This document shows positions 32,817-42,536 of a stretch of DNA of 64,000 bases, in pieces (position 1 is the stretch's first letter; each line of letters starts with the position of its first letter). The notes beneath the pieces were generated by a model. The model was not told the DNA's origin, made no database searches, and saw only the letters and a program-made list of their open reading frames with translations. The DNA is from Aeromicrobium tamlense (lineage in GTDB: Bacteria; Actinomycetota; Actinomycetes; Propionibacteriales; Nocardioidaceae). Position numbers and translations under genes: made by a program. The stretch covers positions 2,914,001 through 2,978,000 of the forward strand of contig NZ_JACBZN010000001.1 of the NCBI RefSeq assembly GCF_013408555.1. The letters run 5' to 3'.

Positions 32817-34352
32817 ATGACGACTGATGGTTCTGGTGTGACGGGAGTGACTTTCCGGCGACGTTCCGGACTCGCTCCCGTGGCCCGCGCGGAGGACGCC
32901 ATCCAGCGCCTCCTGCGGCCCGAGGGACTCAGTGCGACGCGCCGCCAGTACGTCCGCCGCGTGGCGGTCAGCGACCTGCTCGTCCTGCTCGTGGTGATCT
33001 TCTCCTCCGAGTACGCCTGGCTCGGTCGCCAGGCCGACCAGATCGACGCGCAGTTCGGCCTGGGCTACACGAAGTTCGGCATCCTCCTCGCGCTCGGCTG
33101 GTGGCTCGCGCTGCGCCTCGCCGGCACCCGGGAGCGCCACGTCATGGGCTCCGCCGCGGAGTACCAGCGCATCGTGCACGCCACCGTCACCGTCTTCGGC
33201 GTCATCGCGATCGTCGCCGTGCTGCTCGAGTTCAACCTCTCACGCGGCTACCTCGCGCTCGCGTTCCCCTGCGGCCTGCTGGGACTGCTGCTCACGCGGC
33301 GGGCGTGGCGGCGCTGGCGCCGCCGCCAGGTGCTGCGCGGCCGCTTCGTCGAGAACGTCCTCGTGGTCGGACTGCCCGACAACGCCCGCGAGATCGCCGG
33401 CTGGTTCTCGCAGCACCCCGCCGAGGGCCTGCGGGTGACCGGCGTGTGGCGACCCGCCGACGCCACCGAGAGCCAGTGGCTGCGCGTGGGCCAGCAGTTC
33501 ATCCCGGTCATGGGACGGGCGCGCTCGCTGCAGTCGGCCGTCCACCTGTCCGACGCCGACGCGGTGATCGTGTCGGCCACCGACGAGCTCGGGCACCACG
33601 GCCTCCGCGACCTCACGTGGGACCTCGAGGCCGCAGGCATCGAGATGCTGCTGTCCCCCAACCTTCTGGCCGTGGCCGGCTCGCGCATCAGCATGCGCGA
33701 GGTGGCGGGGATGCCACTCGTCGCCGTGAAGGAGCCGCAGTACGCCGAGGCCGGCAACTGGCCCAAGCTCGTCTTCGACTGGTGCGGCGCGGCGGCACTG
33801 CTGATCGCGACCTCACCGCTCTTCGTGGTGACCGCGCTGGCGATCAGGCTGTCGAGCCCCGGACCCGTCTTCTACCGCCAGGAGCGCGTGGGCCGCGACG
33901 GCGCGCCCTTCCAGATGATCAAGTTCCGCTCGATGCGGGTGGGCGCCGACGCCGAGCTGGCCCGGCTGCTCGAGGAGCAGGGCACCGCCGACCGGCCGCT
34001 GTTCAAGGTCGAGGACGATCCCCGGATCACCCGGGTCGGGCGCTTCATCCGTCGCTACTCCATCGACGAGCTGCCCCAGCTGCTCAACGTGATCCGCGGC
34101 GACATGAGCCTCGTGGGCCCGCGGCCCCAGCGCGAGGGCGAGGTGGCCCTCTACGACCGTGCCGCCCTGCGCCGCCTGCGCGTGCGCCCCGGCATGACCG
34201 GACTGTGGCAGGTCTCGGGCCGCTCGAACCTCTCGTGGGACGAGGCCATCGCGCTGGACATGCACTACGTCGAGAACTGGACCCTCATGGGCGACCTGCA
34301 GATCCTCACCCGCACCGTCCGCGCGGTGCTGGCCAAGGACGGCGCGGTCTGA
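32817..34352 (+). CDS. Polyprenyl glycosyl-phosphotransferase (priming sugar transferase)
   Basis: A 511-residue integral membrane enzyme of the WbaP/CpsE/GumD class. It transfers a sugar 1-phosphate from a nucleotide sugar to undecaprenyl phosphate and so starts the repeat unit. About four N-terminal helices are followed by a CoA-binding-like domain (NVLVVGLPDNAREIAGWF, about residues 176-193) and a fifth helix (LVFDWCGAAALLIATSPLFV). The catalytic domain shows YRQERVGRDGAPFQMIKFRS (about 350-370), DELPQLLNVIRGDMSLVGPR (about 418-437) and PGMTGLWQVSGRS. ATG at 32817 is used; an upstream ATG at 32751 is in frame but lacks a ribosome-binding site and lies close to the operator palindrome. A strong terminator follows the stop. 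Confidence 0.93.
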   Translation: MTTDGSGVTGVTFRRRSGLAPVARAEDAIQRLLRPEGLSATRRQYVRRVAVSDLLVLLVVIFSSEYAWLGRQADQIDAQFGLGYTKFGILLALGWWLALRLAGTRERHVMGSAAEYQRIVHATVTVFGVIAIVAVLLEFNLSRGYLALAFPCGLLGLLLTRRAWRRWRRRQVLRGRFVENVLVVGLPDNAREIAGWFSQHPAEGLRVTGVWRPADATESQWLRVGQQFIPVMGRARSLQSAVHLSDADAVIVSATDELGHHGLRDLTWDLEAAGIEMLLSPNLLAVAGSRISMREVAGMPLVAVKEPQYAEAGNWPKLVFDWCGAAALLIATSPLFVVTALAIRLSSPGPVFYRQERVGRDGAPFQMIKFRSMRVGADAELARLLEEQGTADRPLFKVEDDPRITRVGRFIRRYSIDELPQLLNVIRGDMSLVGPRPQREGEVALYDRAALRRLRVRPGMTGLWQVSGRSNLSWDEAIALDMHYVENWTLMGDLQILTRTVRAVLAKDGAV

Positions 34353-34362
34353 CCCCTCCGCG

Positions 34363-34396
34363 ACGACGCCCCGGTCCGAGCGGACCGGGGCGTCGT
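34363..34396. terminator. Bidirectional terminator between sugar transferase and fadB-type gene
   Basis: Arms ACGACGCCCCGGTCCG (34363-34378) and their exact complement (34381-34396) form a 15-16-bp stem with a tiny loop. It lies 10 bases after the plus-strand stop (34352) and 16 bases after the minus-strand stop (34413), so it can serve both genes. Confidence 0.7.
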
Positions 34397-34412
34397 GCGG
34401 CAGAAGCGTCGA

Positions 34413-36605
34413 TCAGGCGATCTTCTCGCCCTTCTCGGCCTTCTCCAGCAGCAGGGCCGGCGGGCTGAAGCGCTCGCCGTACTTCTCGGCCAGCTCCTGC
34501 GCGCGCTCGGTGAAGGCCTTGATGCCGATCTCACCGTTCGCGGCCACGTAGCCGTTGACGTACTGGAGCGCGCCACCGTGGACCGGCGGGAAGCCGATCC
34601 CGAAGATGGAGCCGATGTTGGCGTCGGCCACCTGGCGGATGACGCCCTCCTCGAAGCAGCGGACCGTCTCGATCGCCATGATGAACGTCAGGCGCTCCTC
34701 GATGTCCTCGAGCGGCACGTCGACGTCGTCCTTGACGAACAGGTTCCACAGCTCGGGCCACAGGTACTTCTTGCCGCCCTCCGGGTACTCGTAGAAGCCG
34801 GCGCCGCCGGCCTTGCCCGGACGACCGAGCTCGACGAGCTGGTTGACGACCTCGGACGCGGGCGTGACGGGCAGCTCCTTGCCCTCGGCCGCGGCGGCCT
34901 TGCGGGCCTCGCCCTCGATCTTCTGCTGCAGCGTGAGCGAGACCTCGTCGGACATCGCGAGCGGCTGGCCCGGGAAGCCCGCGAGCTGCGCGGCACGCTC
35001 GATGACGACCGGGTCGACGCCCTCGGCCAGCATCTCGACGCCCTCCATCACGAGCGTGCCGAACACGCGCGAGGTGAAGAAGCCGCGGCTGTCGTTGACG
35101 ACGATCGGGATCTTGCGGATCTGCTTCGTGAAGTCGATCGCGCGTGCGAGGGCCTCGTCGGAGGTCTTCTCGCCCACGATGATCTCGACGAGCTGCATCT
35201 TGTCCACGGGGCTGAAGAAGTGGATGCCGATGAAGTCCTCCGGCCGCTGCACGCCCTCGGCGAGGGTCGTGATGGGCAGCGTGGAGGTGTTCGAGCCCAG
35301 GAGCGCGTCGCCGTTGACGATCGGCTCGAGCTCGCCGAACACGCTGTGCTTGAGCTCGACCGACTCGAAGACGGCCTCGACGACGAAGTCGCAGCCGGCG
35401 AGATCGGCGTAGTCTGCGGTCGGGTGGATCCGGCCGAGGATCTCGGCCTTCTTCTCCTCGGTGAGGCGACCGCGCTGGACCTGCTTGGCCAGCAGGCCCT
35501 CGGAGTAGCCCTTGCCCTTCTCGGCGGCCTCGACGCTGACGTCCTTCAGGACGACCTCGATGCCCGCGCGCGCCGCCTCGTAGGCGATGCCCGCGCCCAT
35601 CATGCCGGCGCCCAGGATGGCCAGCTTCTCGGCCTTGCGCTCGGCGATGCCGTCGGGGCGCGAGCCACCGGCGTTGATGGCGCCGAGGTCGAAGAAGAAT
35701 GCCTGCGTCATGTTCTTGAACTGCTGGCCGATGAGCAGGTTGACCAGGTAGCGCGACTCGATCCGGCTGGCCGTGTCGAAGTCGACCTGGGCGCCCTCGA
35801 CGACGGCGCTCATGATGTGGCGCGGCGCGATGTACGGCGCACCCTTGAGCTGCTTCTTCAGGTTCGCCGGGAAGCTGGGCAGGAAGGCCGCCAGCTTCGG
35901 GTTGCTGGGCGTGCCGCCGGGGATCTTGTGACCGGGGCGGTCCCACGGCTGCTTGGCCGCGTCCTCGTCGCCGGCGTTCGCCTCGACCCAGGCGCGGGCC
36001 TTCGAGATCAGCTCGTCGGCCGGCACGATCTCGTCGATCAGGCCGATCTTGAGCGCCTTCTCGGGCTTGTTGCGCTGGCCCTGCAGCAGGACGTTCATGA
36101 GCGCGTCCTGGATGCCGAACATCCGGGTGGTGCGGGTGACGCCGCCACCGCCGGGCAGCAGGCCGAGGGTGACCTCGGGCAGGCCGATCTCGTAGCGGCC
36201 CTCGGCCGCGATGCGGTGGTGACAGGCCAGGGCGATCTCCAGGCCGCCGCCGAGGGCGGCGCCGTTGATCGCCGCGACGACCGGCTTGCCCAGCGTCTCG
36301 AGCTTGCGCAGCGTGGCCTTGATCGACTCGACGTTGTCGAACAGCGCCTGCGCGTCGGCCGGGGTGGCCTGGGTCATCAGCTTGAGGTCGCCGCCGGCGA
36401 AGAAGGTCTTCTTCGCGCTGGTGACGACGACGCCCTTGATGGCGTCGGCGTCCTGGGCGATCTCGTCGGCGAGACGGTTCACCGCGGCCTCCATGGAAGC
36501 GCGGTAGGTCTCGTTCATCGTGTTGGCGCTCTGGCTCGGGTCGTCGATCGTCAGGGTGACGATGCCGTTCTCGACCTCGTAGCGCACCGCGTCGGTTGCA
36601 GTCAT
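34413..36605 (-). CDS. fadB: Fatty acid oxidation complex alpha subunit (enoyl-CoA hydratase / 3-hydroxyacyl-CoA dehydrogenase)
   Basis: A 730-residue bifunctional beta-oxidation enzyme. The crotonase half (residues 1-190) has NGAALGGGLEIALACHHRIA and LPEVTLGLLPGGGG with the catalytic Glu. The dehydrogenase half begins with the NAD loop LGAGMMGAGIAYEAARAG (about residues 326-343), has GSNTSTLPIT and the catalytic His in IGIHFFSPVDKM, and ends with two 3HCDH helical domains (GFPPVHGGALQYV). It hydrates trans-2-enoyl-CoA and oxidises the L-3-hydroxyacyl-CoA. The ATG at 36605 follows GAAGGA by 6 bases. It is translated after the thiolase gene, 32 bases apart, making a fadA-fadB operon with the operator at 37887-37913 upstream. 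Confidence 0.96.
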   Translation of the reverse strand: MTATDAVRYEVENGIVTLTIDDPSQSANTMNETYRASMEAAVNRLADEIAQDADAIKGVVVTSAKKTFFAGGDLKLMTQATPADAQALFDNVESIKATLRKLETLGKPVVAAINGAALGGGLEIALACHHRIAAEGRYEIGLPEVTLGLLPGGGGVTRTTRMFGIQDALMNVLLQGQRNKPEKALKIGLIDEIVPADELISKARAWVEANAGDEDAAKQPWDRPGHKIPGGTPSNPKLAAFLPSFPANLKKQLKGAPYIAPRHIMSAVVEGAQVDFDTASRIESRYLVNLLIGQQFKNMTQAFFFDLGAINAGGSRPDGIAERKAEKLAILGAGMMGAGIAYEAARAGIEVVLKDVSVEAAEKGKGYSEGLLAKQVQRGRLTEEKKAEILGRIHPTADYADLAGCDFVVEAVFESVELKHSVFGELEPIVNGDALLGSNTSTLPITTLAEGVQRPEDFIGIHFFSPVDKMQLVEIIVGEKTSDEALARAIDFTKQIRKIPIVVNDSRGFFTSRVFGTLVMEGVEMLAEGVDPVVIERAAQLAGFPGQPLAMSDEVSLTLQQKIEGEARKAAAAEGKELPVTPASEVVNQLVELGRPGKAGGAGFYEYPEGGKKYLWPELWNLFVKDDVDVPLEDIEERLTFIMAIETVRCFEEGVIRQVADANIGSIFGIGFPPVHGGALQYVNGYVAANGEIGIKAFTERAQELAEKYGERFSPPALLLEKAEKGEKIA

Positions 36606-36637
36606 ACGTATTCCTTCTCGGGTCTCGGGTCGGGAGG

Positions 36638-37852
<1,215 letters not shown>

Positions 37853-37886
37853 GGATGTCCTCACAGCCGGTGGAAGCGTTGGCGAT

Positions 37887-37913
37887 GATTCTGACACCAT
37901 TACTGTCAGAGTC
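37887..37913. promoter_or_regulatory. Operator GATTCTGACA-N7-TGTCAGAGTC upstream of fadAB
   Basis: A 27-bp inverted repeat with 10-bp arms (one mismatch), centred 48 bases upstream of the thiolase ATG. Size and place fit a TetR-family repressor of fatty-acid degradation (FadR-like in actinobacteria). The regulator is not adjacent; the MerR gene at 38534 is a different kind of protein. Confidence 0.55.
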
Positions 37914-37970
37914 GCCACATACCCCCAGTATTCCACCCGGGCGAAGATCGATCCATGCCTGACTTCCCGG

Positions 37971-38483
37971 TCAGGATCCGGACACGACGAGCCCGGTCAG
38001 GAGCACCGCGAGGACCCCCACGGTGACCACCGCGAGCGCCCAGGAGCCCGTCCGGGCCAGTCGCGAGCCACCCGCGGCCGCGCGCATCGCGGCGAAGCCG
38101 AGCACCGCGCCCACCACGTCGGCGGCCACGTCGAGCACCGAGGCGGTGCGGTCGATCGGTCCCTGCCACTGCGCGATCTCGATGACGATGGCGACCGCGC
38201 CACCGAGCAGGGCGGCCACCAGGATCGAGGCGCGCGGGAGCGCCCACGCGACCAGGACGCCCACCGGAACGAAGAACACGACGTTGGCCAGCACCTCGGC
38301 CGCGTCGACGACCCGGTCGGTCGAGATCGAGAGGGCGTCGGCGATCGCGGAGGTCAGTCGCCAGTCCTGGACGGCGAGCCCGGAGTCGACGTGGCGCGGC
38401 CACAGCCCGATGGCCGCCAGCAGCAGGACGTAGAGCGCCGCGAGCACGATCACGGCGCGCGTCGGCCTGCGGCGCTGCTGCAC
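37971..38483 (-). CDS. VanZ family membrane protein
   Basis: A 170-residue protein with about five hydrophobic helices. The VanZ-like signature is [19 protein letters not shown] (about residues 61-79), then IEIAQW (about 102-107) and the polar run [19 protein letters not shown] (about 111-129). These hold the conserved Asn, Glu, Arg and Asp residues of the family inside or next to the membrane. VanZ proteins give low-level teicoplanin resistance in enterococci, but in actinobacteria the role is unknown and a cell-envelope function is only presumed. It is transcribed on its own, back to back with the MerR gene 50 bases away. Confidence 0.88.
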   Translation of the reverse strand: MQQRRRPTRAVIVLAALYVLLLAAIGLWPRHVDSGLAVQDWRLTSAIADALSISTDRVVDAAEVLANVVFFVPVGVLVAWALPRASILVAALLGGAVAIVIEIAQWQGPIDRTASVLDVAADVVGAVLGFAAMRAAAGGSRLARTGSWALAVVTVGVLAVLLTGLVVSGS

Positions 38484-38520
38484 CTGCCCGAGCGTAGGGC
38501 AGCGCGAGGGCGAGCGGGAC

Positions 38521-38526
38521 TACTCT
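38521..38526 (+). promoter_or_regulatory. Leaderless -10 box of the MerR gene
   Basis: TACTCT lies 7 bases before the GTG start at 38534, the distance typical for transcription beginning at the start codon. No ribosome-binding sequence precedes the GTG, which agrees. Confidence 0.4.
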
Positions 38527-38533
38527 CGACCAC

Positions 38534-39247
38534 GTGAACGACGCCCCCGAGTCGATCGGCATCGAGCAGCTGGCCGAGCGCGTCGGCATGTCCGTGCGCA
38601 CCGTGCGCTTCTACGCCGGCCGCGGCCTGATCCCGCCGCCGCGCCGCGAGGGCCGCAACGGCTACTACGGCGCCGACCACATCGTCCGCCTCGAGCTCGT
38701 CCGCGAGCTGCAGGCCCACGGCTTCACCCTGCAGGCCATCGAGGGCTACCTCGACAAGATCCCGGGCGACGCGACGCCCGGCCAGGTGGCGCTGCACCGC
38801 ACGCTGCTCGCGCCGTGGATGCCCGAGCTGCCCGAGACCCTCCAGCGGGCCGAGCTGGAGCGCCGGGCCGGTCGCGAGCTGACCGACGACGCGCTCGAGC
38901 TGCTCATCGCCCTCGGCGTCATCGAGCCCACCCCCGACGAGGACGTCTTCAAGCTGGCGCCCGCGCACCTGGCCGTCGGCATCGGGTTCCTCGAGGCCCA
39001 GCTGCCGATCGAGGCGGCGCACGCGGCGCGCAAGCTGATCCTCGCCCACGGCACCGCCCTGGCCGACGAGCTGACCGCCCTGTTCCGCACGCAGGTGTGG
39101 CCGCACCTCACCTCGTCGGGGCAGCCGCCCGAGATCATCACCTCGATGATCGAGCGCTTCAAGCCGCTCACGATCCAGGCGCTGGTCACGGCGTACGAGC
39201 AGGCCGTGGACGAGCAGAAGCGCGAGACGGTGCGTCGCCGGAGCTGA
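38534..39247 (+). CDS. MerR family transcriptional regulator
   Basis: A 237-residue regulator. The MerR winged helix-turn-helix is at residues 9-75: IEQLAERVGMSVRTVRFYAG is the helix-turn-helix, and RREGRNGYYGADHIVRLELV the wing and second helix pair. The coiled-coil dimerisation helix covers FTLQAIEGYLDKIPG and what follows. The C-terminal half (about 100-237) is an unusually long helical effector domain without a Cys-rich metal site, so a small organic ligand or protein partner is more likely than a metal. Start GTG at 38534 is probably leaderless. It lies between the VanZ gene and the second half of the exopolysaccharide locus, with no obvious own target operator seen. Confidence 0.9.
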   Translation: MNDAPESIGIEQLAERVGMSVRTVRFYAGRGLIPPPRREGRNGYYGADHIVRLELVRELQAHGFTLQAIEGYLDKIPGDATPGQVALHRTLLAPWMPELPETLQRAELERRAGRELTDDALELLIALGVIEPTPDEDVFKLAPAHLAVGIGFLEAQLPIEAAHAARKLILAHGTALADELTALFRTQVWPHLTSSGQPPEIITSMIERFKPLTIQALVTAYEQAVDEQKRETVRRRS

Positions 39248-39331
39248 TCCACGCGTGGCGGGCGGGGCTTATGGGGCGGGAGTGACTCGCACTATGCTGG
39301 CCGCCAGCCCACAGCTCAGGTCGGGGGGACC

Positions 39332-40339
39332 GTGTCAGCGTCGTTCACCAAGGGACAGGCCGTCCGCCGGGCCGTCCGCCGGCGCTGGGACCTCTACACC
39401 GATCCCGCTCGCCGCGAGCGCGTCGCCGCGGTCCGCGCGCTGGGCACCTCCCTCAGCACCGACCCCCGGGCGCGCGTGCCCCACGCCGGCCCGGCCGAGC
39501 TGCGCGAGCTGGCGCAGCGGTACCGGCTCGCCGCGGACGCTTTCCTCGTCGACGGCCACGTGCCGCTCGTGTGGTGGAGCCACACCCCCAACTTCGGCGA
39601 CCTGCTCTCGCCCTGGCTCGTGGGGCTGCTGACCTCGCACCCCGTGACGTACGCCCCGGCGGACGGGCCCTCGTACCTCGCGGTCGGCTCGATCGTCGGC
39701 GAGGCCCGCAAGGACTCGGTCGTGTGGGGCTCGGGCGCGTTCGGCTCCGAGGGCAAGTGGGGCATCACGCCCGCCGCGGAGTACCGCGCCGTGCGCGGTC
39801 CGCTCACCCGCAGCCGGCTGCGCAACATCGGCCTGCCCGTGCCGCGCGTCTACGGCGACCCGGCGCTGCTCAGCCCTCTCGTCCACTGGCCCGACGTCGA
39901 GCCGGACGCCGAGGTCGGCATCGTCGTGCGCTGGTCCGAGAGCCAGTGGGCGCGGGCGCGGGCCGGCGAGGGCGTGCGGATCATCGACCTCGGCAGCAGC
40001 GACGTGACCGGCACCCTGCGGGACCTCGTCTCGTGCCGGCGCATCGTGTCGTCCTCGCTGCACGGCCTGATCCTGGCCGACGCGTACGGCATCCCGAACG
40101 CGTGGCTGGACTCCGACGACGGTGCCGGCGGCAGCCGCCCGGCCGGCGGGGAGTTCAAGTTCTACGACTACATGGCGTCGGTGGACAAGCTGCGCCACGC
40201 GCAGTCGCTCACGCTGGGCGACGAGCCGATCGAGGCCGGGTGGCTGCTCGACCGGCTGGACTTCGCGGACGAGCCGATCGCCTTCGACCACGCCGCCCTG
40301 CTGGACGCCTGCCCCTTCCTGGAGCGCATCCCCGCATGA
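39332..40339 (+). CDS. Polysaccharide pyruvyl transferase family protein
   Basis: A 335-residue enzyme of the CsaB/ExoV/WcaK-type family, which adds a ketal-linked pyruvate from PEP to a sugar of a polymer or its lipid-linked unit. The N-terminal signature WWSHTPNFGDLLSPWLV (about residues 72-88) is the family NxGD loop. The C-terminal hallmark is VSSSLHGLILADAYGIPNAW (about 236-255), with the His and Gly of the glycosyltransferase-B-like nucleotide or PEP pocket. GTG at 39332 is used. Its stop overlaps the next ATG (ATGA), so it heads a four-gene polysaccharide operon. TATGCT (39293-39298) is a candidate -10 upstream. Confidence 0.9.
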   Translation: MSASFTKGQAVRRAVRRRWDLYTDPARRERVAAVRALGTSLSTDPRARVPHAGPAELRELAQRYRLAADAFLVDGHVPLVWWSHTPNFGDLLSPWLVGLLTSHPVTYAPADGPSYLAVGSIVGEARKDSVVWGSGAFGSEGKWGITPAAEYRAVRGPLTRSRLRNIGLPVPRVYGDPALLSPLVHWPDVEPDAEVGIVVRWSESQWARARAGEGVRIIDLGSSDVTGTLRDLVSCRRIVSSSLHGLILADAYGIPNAWLDSDDGAGGSRPAGGEFKFYDYMASVDKLRHAQSLTLGDEPIEAGWLLDRLDFADEPIAFDHAALLDACPFLERIPA

Positions 40340-41163
40340 CCGTCTCCGATCCGGGCATCGCGCAGATCCAGGTGCTGCTGCGACGGGCGCTGGCCGAGGT
40401 CGACCGCGTGCTGGCGCCGTCGGGCTGCCGGTACTTCCTCGCCTACGGCACGGCCCTCGGCGCCCGGCGGCACGGCGACCTCGTCCCGTGGGACGTCGAC
40501 GCCGACCTCTACGTCCCGTCGGCGGACCAGCCACGCGCGGTCGAGGCGCTGCGGGCGGGCCTGGCCGGCACGGACTTCGCGGTGGAGGCGCCCGGCGACC
40601 CGGGCTACGAGTACCTCTTCCCCCGCGTCGTGCTGCGCGGGGTGCACCACACGCTGATCCGGGTCGACCTGTTCCCGCTCGACGTCGCGCCCGACTCCTC
40701 GGGCGCGCGCCGGGTGCTGACACCGCTGCTCAAGCTCACGGCGCAGCTGCACATGCTCCGGGTCATGGACCTGGCCGAGCGGCGGCACTACGACCGGCGC
40801 AAGGCGACGGTCGCGCGGCTGGCGCGCGCGGTGCTCTCGCTCGTGCCGGCCCGTGCGATCGCCGGCGCCCATCGCGGTCTCGTCGCGAGGGCAGGCCGGC
40901 TCGGCAGCGGCGCGCTGTGGGTGAACACCTGCGGTTCGTACGGCGCGCGGGAGTACGTGCCGGCCCGCTGGTTCGTGGGCGGGACCGCGCTCGACCTCGG
41001 CGGCCTCGCCCTGCCGGCGCCCACTCCGGTCGACGAGTACCTGCGGCACGTCTACGGCGACTTCCTCACCCCGCCGCCCGACGACCGGATCGCGCACGAG
41101 GTCGCGTTCGCCCGCGAGCACTACGTGGAGCCGCTGCGCTCCGCCGGGGTCCTGGACCGGTAG
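40336..41163 (+). CDS. LicD family phosphotransferase
   Basis: A 275-residue LicD-type protein of the nucleotidyltransferase fold. The signature is FLAYGTALGARRHGDLVPWD followed by VDADLY (about residues 35-60): Gly and the DxD pair (here DVDADLY in place of the usual DDDIDL) hold metal and nucleotide. LicD enzymes move phosphocholine, or in other organisms phosphoribitol or similar groups, from CDP carriers to surface glycans. The donor here is unknown. ATG at 40336 overlaps the pyruvyl-transferase stop, and the following gene starts 2 bases after its own stop. Together with the pyruvyl transferase it suggests an acidic, substituted surface polysaccharide. Confidence 0.88.
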   Translation: MTVSDPGIAQIQVLLRRALAEVDRVLAPSGCRYFLAYGTALGARRHGDLVPWDVDADLYVPSADQPRAVEALRAGLAGTDFAVEAPGDPGYEYLFPRVVLRGVHHTLIRVDLFPLDVAPDSSGARRVLTPLLKLTAQLHMLRVMDLAERRHYDRRKATVARLARAVLSLVPARAIAGAHRGLVARAGRLGSGALWVNTCGSYGAREYVPARWFVGGTALDLGGLALPAPTPVDEYLRHVYGDFLTPPPDDRIAHEVAFAREHYVEPLRSAGVLDR

Positions 41164-41165
41164 CC

Positions 41166-42536
41166 GTGCCCGCCCTCACCCAGCTCCGACCGCCGCGCTC
41201 CGGCCCGCCGCCCGGCCTCGTCGCCACCGCCGTGGCCGGCGCGATCGGCTGCGGGGTGCTGGCGGCGGCGCTCCCCCGGCTCGGCCTCGCGCTCGCCCTC
41301 GCGCTGGTGGCGCTCCTCGCGGTGCGGCTGCTGCGGCTCAGCACCGTCGAGCTCGTCGTCGTCACGATGCCGTTCATGTTCTTCCCGCCGATCGGCTTCC
41401 TGCTGAACGTGTCGGTGGCGGACTTCCTGATGCCAGTGCTCGTGGTCGTCACGTGGCCCCGCGTGCGCGACGCGCTCGACCCGTTCCGTCACGGCGTCCT
41501 GCGCCGGTTCACCGGGCTCTCCGCCGTCCTGCTGTTCGTCATGGTCCTCTCGGGCCTGGTGGCCGCGCTGACGCTGCCGGTCTTCGACGCGCGCGACGCC
41601 GTGCTCGACACGATGAAGCTCGTCGTCGTCCTCGTGTACTTCCTGACGCTTCTCGCGGCGTTCCTGATGCTGTCCGAGCGACGGCTGCTGCGGGTCGCGC
41701 GGCTGTGGGTCTGGTGCGCCGTAGCCCAGGCGGCGGCCTCGCTCGCGGGACTCGCGCCGTCCGACGGCACCCGCGCGCTCGGCTGGTTCCAGGACCCGAA
41801 CCTCTACGCCGGGTACCTGCTGACCTCGGTCGCGGTGGCGTTCTACCTCGTGGCCCGGGACCGGCTCGCGGCCTGGCCGGTGCTCCTGCTGGTCCTGCTG
41901 GCCGGCGTGCTGGCGACGGGCTCGCGCGGAGGACTGGTCGCGATGGCCGCGCTGCTCGGGCTCGCGGTCGTCGCGCTGCTGTCCAGCCGGATCGGCACCC
42001 TGCTCATGGCCGGCGGCGTGGCGGGCCTCGCCGTGCTGCTGTTCGTGCCCGACATCCTGTCGCGCTCGCTGCTGCCCGGCGTCGAGCGGCTGCTGACGTC
42101 GTCGGAGGCCGCCGACACCGACCCTCGCTGGCGGCTGTGGAACCGGGCGTGGGAGCTGTGGACCGACCACCCGCTGCTCGGAGTCGGCATCGGCCAGTAC
42201 CCCGAGTACTCCGCCGGCCTGACGCCGTTCCGGAACTGGACCGAGGGCCAGGTCGCCCACAACACCTTCCTCAGCTTCGCGGCCGAGGGCGGCATCGTGG
42301 GCCTGCTCGCGTTCGGCGCGGTGATCGGCGCGACCGCGCTGCAGGTGCGCCGGGCGGCCCACCTCACCCGGATGCAACGCGCCGCGCTGCTGCTCGGCGT
42401 CGTCGTGATCGTCACGATGATGCTGACGCTGAACCTGCAGAACCTGCGCTACGTCTGGGCGTTCTTCGCCTTCGCCGTGGCCGCCGCCGTGACGCGCGAC
42501 GCCGCGCCGCACGACGTCGCGGAGGAGCAGCGATGA
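41166..42536 (+). CDS. O-antigen ligase / Wzy-type polymerase family membrane protein
   Basis: A 456-residue protein with around ten to twelve hydrophobic helices. The Wzy_C/O-antigen-ligase region lies around residues 195-380: LGWFQDPNLYAGYLL, GVLATGSRGGLVAMAALLG with the conserved Arg, and a large loop RLWNRAWELWTDHPLLGVGI. The loop ends in VAHNTFLSFAAEGGIVGLLA with the conserved His-Asn. It polymerises undecaprenyl-linked repeat units or ligates the finished chain. GTG at 41166 follows the LicD stop by 2 bases and its stop overlaps the glycosyltransferase ATG (ATGA), a tightly coupled operon. Confidence 0.9.
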   Translation: MPALTQLRPPRSGPPPGLVATAVAGAIGCGVLAAALPRLGLALALALVALLAVRLLRLSTVELVVVTMPFMFFPPIGFLLNVSVADFLMPVLVVVTWPRVRDALDPFRHGVLRRFTGLSAVLLFVMVLSGLVAALTLPVFDARDAVLDTMKLVVVLVYFLTLLAAFLMLSERRLLRVARLWVWCAVAQAAASLAGLAPSDGTRALGWFQDPNLYAGYLLTSVAVAFYLVARDRLAAWPVLLLVLLAGVLATGSRGGLVAMAALLGLAVVALLSSRIGTLLMAGGVAGLAVLLFVPDILSRSLLPGVERLLTSSEAADTDPRWRLWNRAWELWTDHPLLGVGIGQYPEYSAGLTPFRNWTEGQVAHNTFLSFAAEGGIVGLLAFGAVIGATALQVRRAAHLTRMQRAALLLGVVVIVTMMLTLNLQNLRYVWAFFAFAVAAAVTRDAAPHDVAEEQR

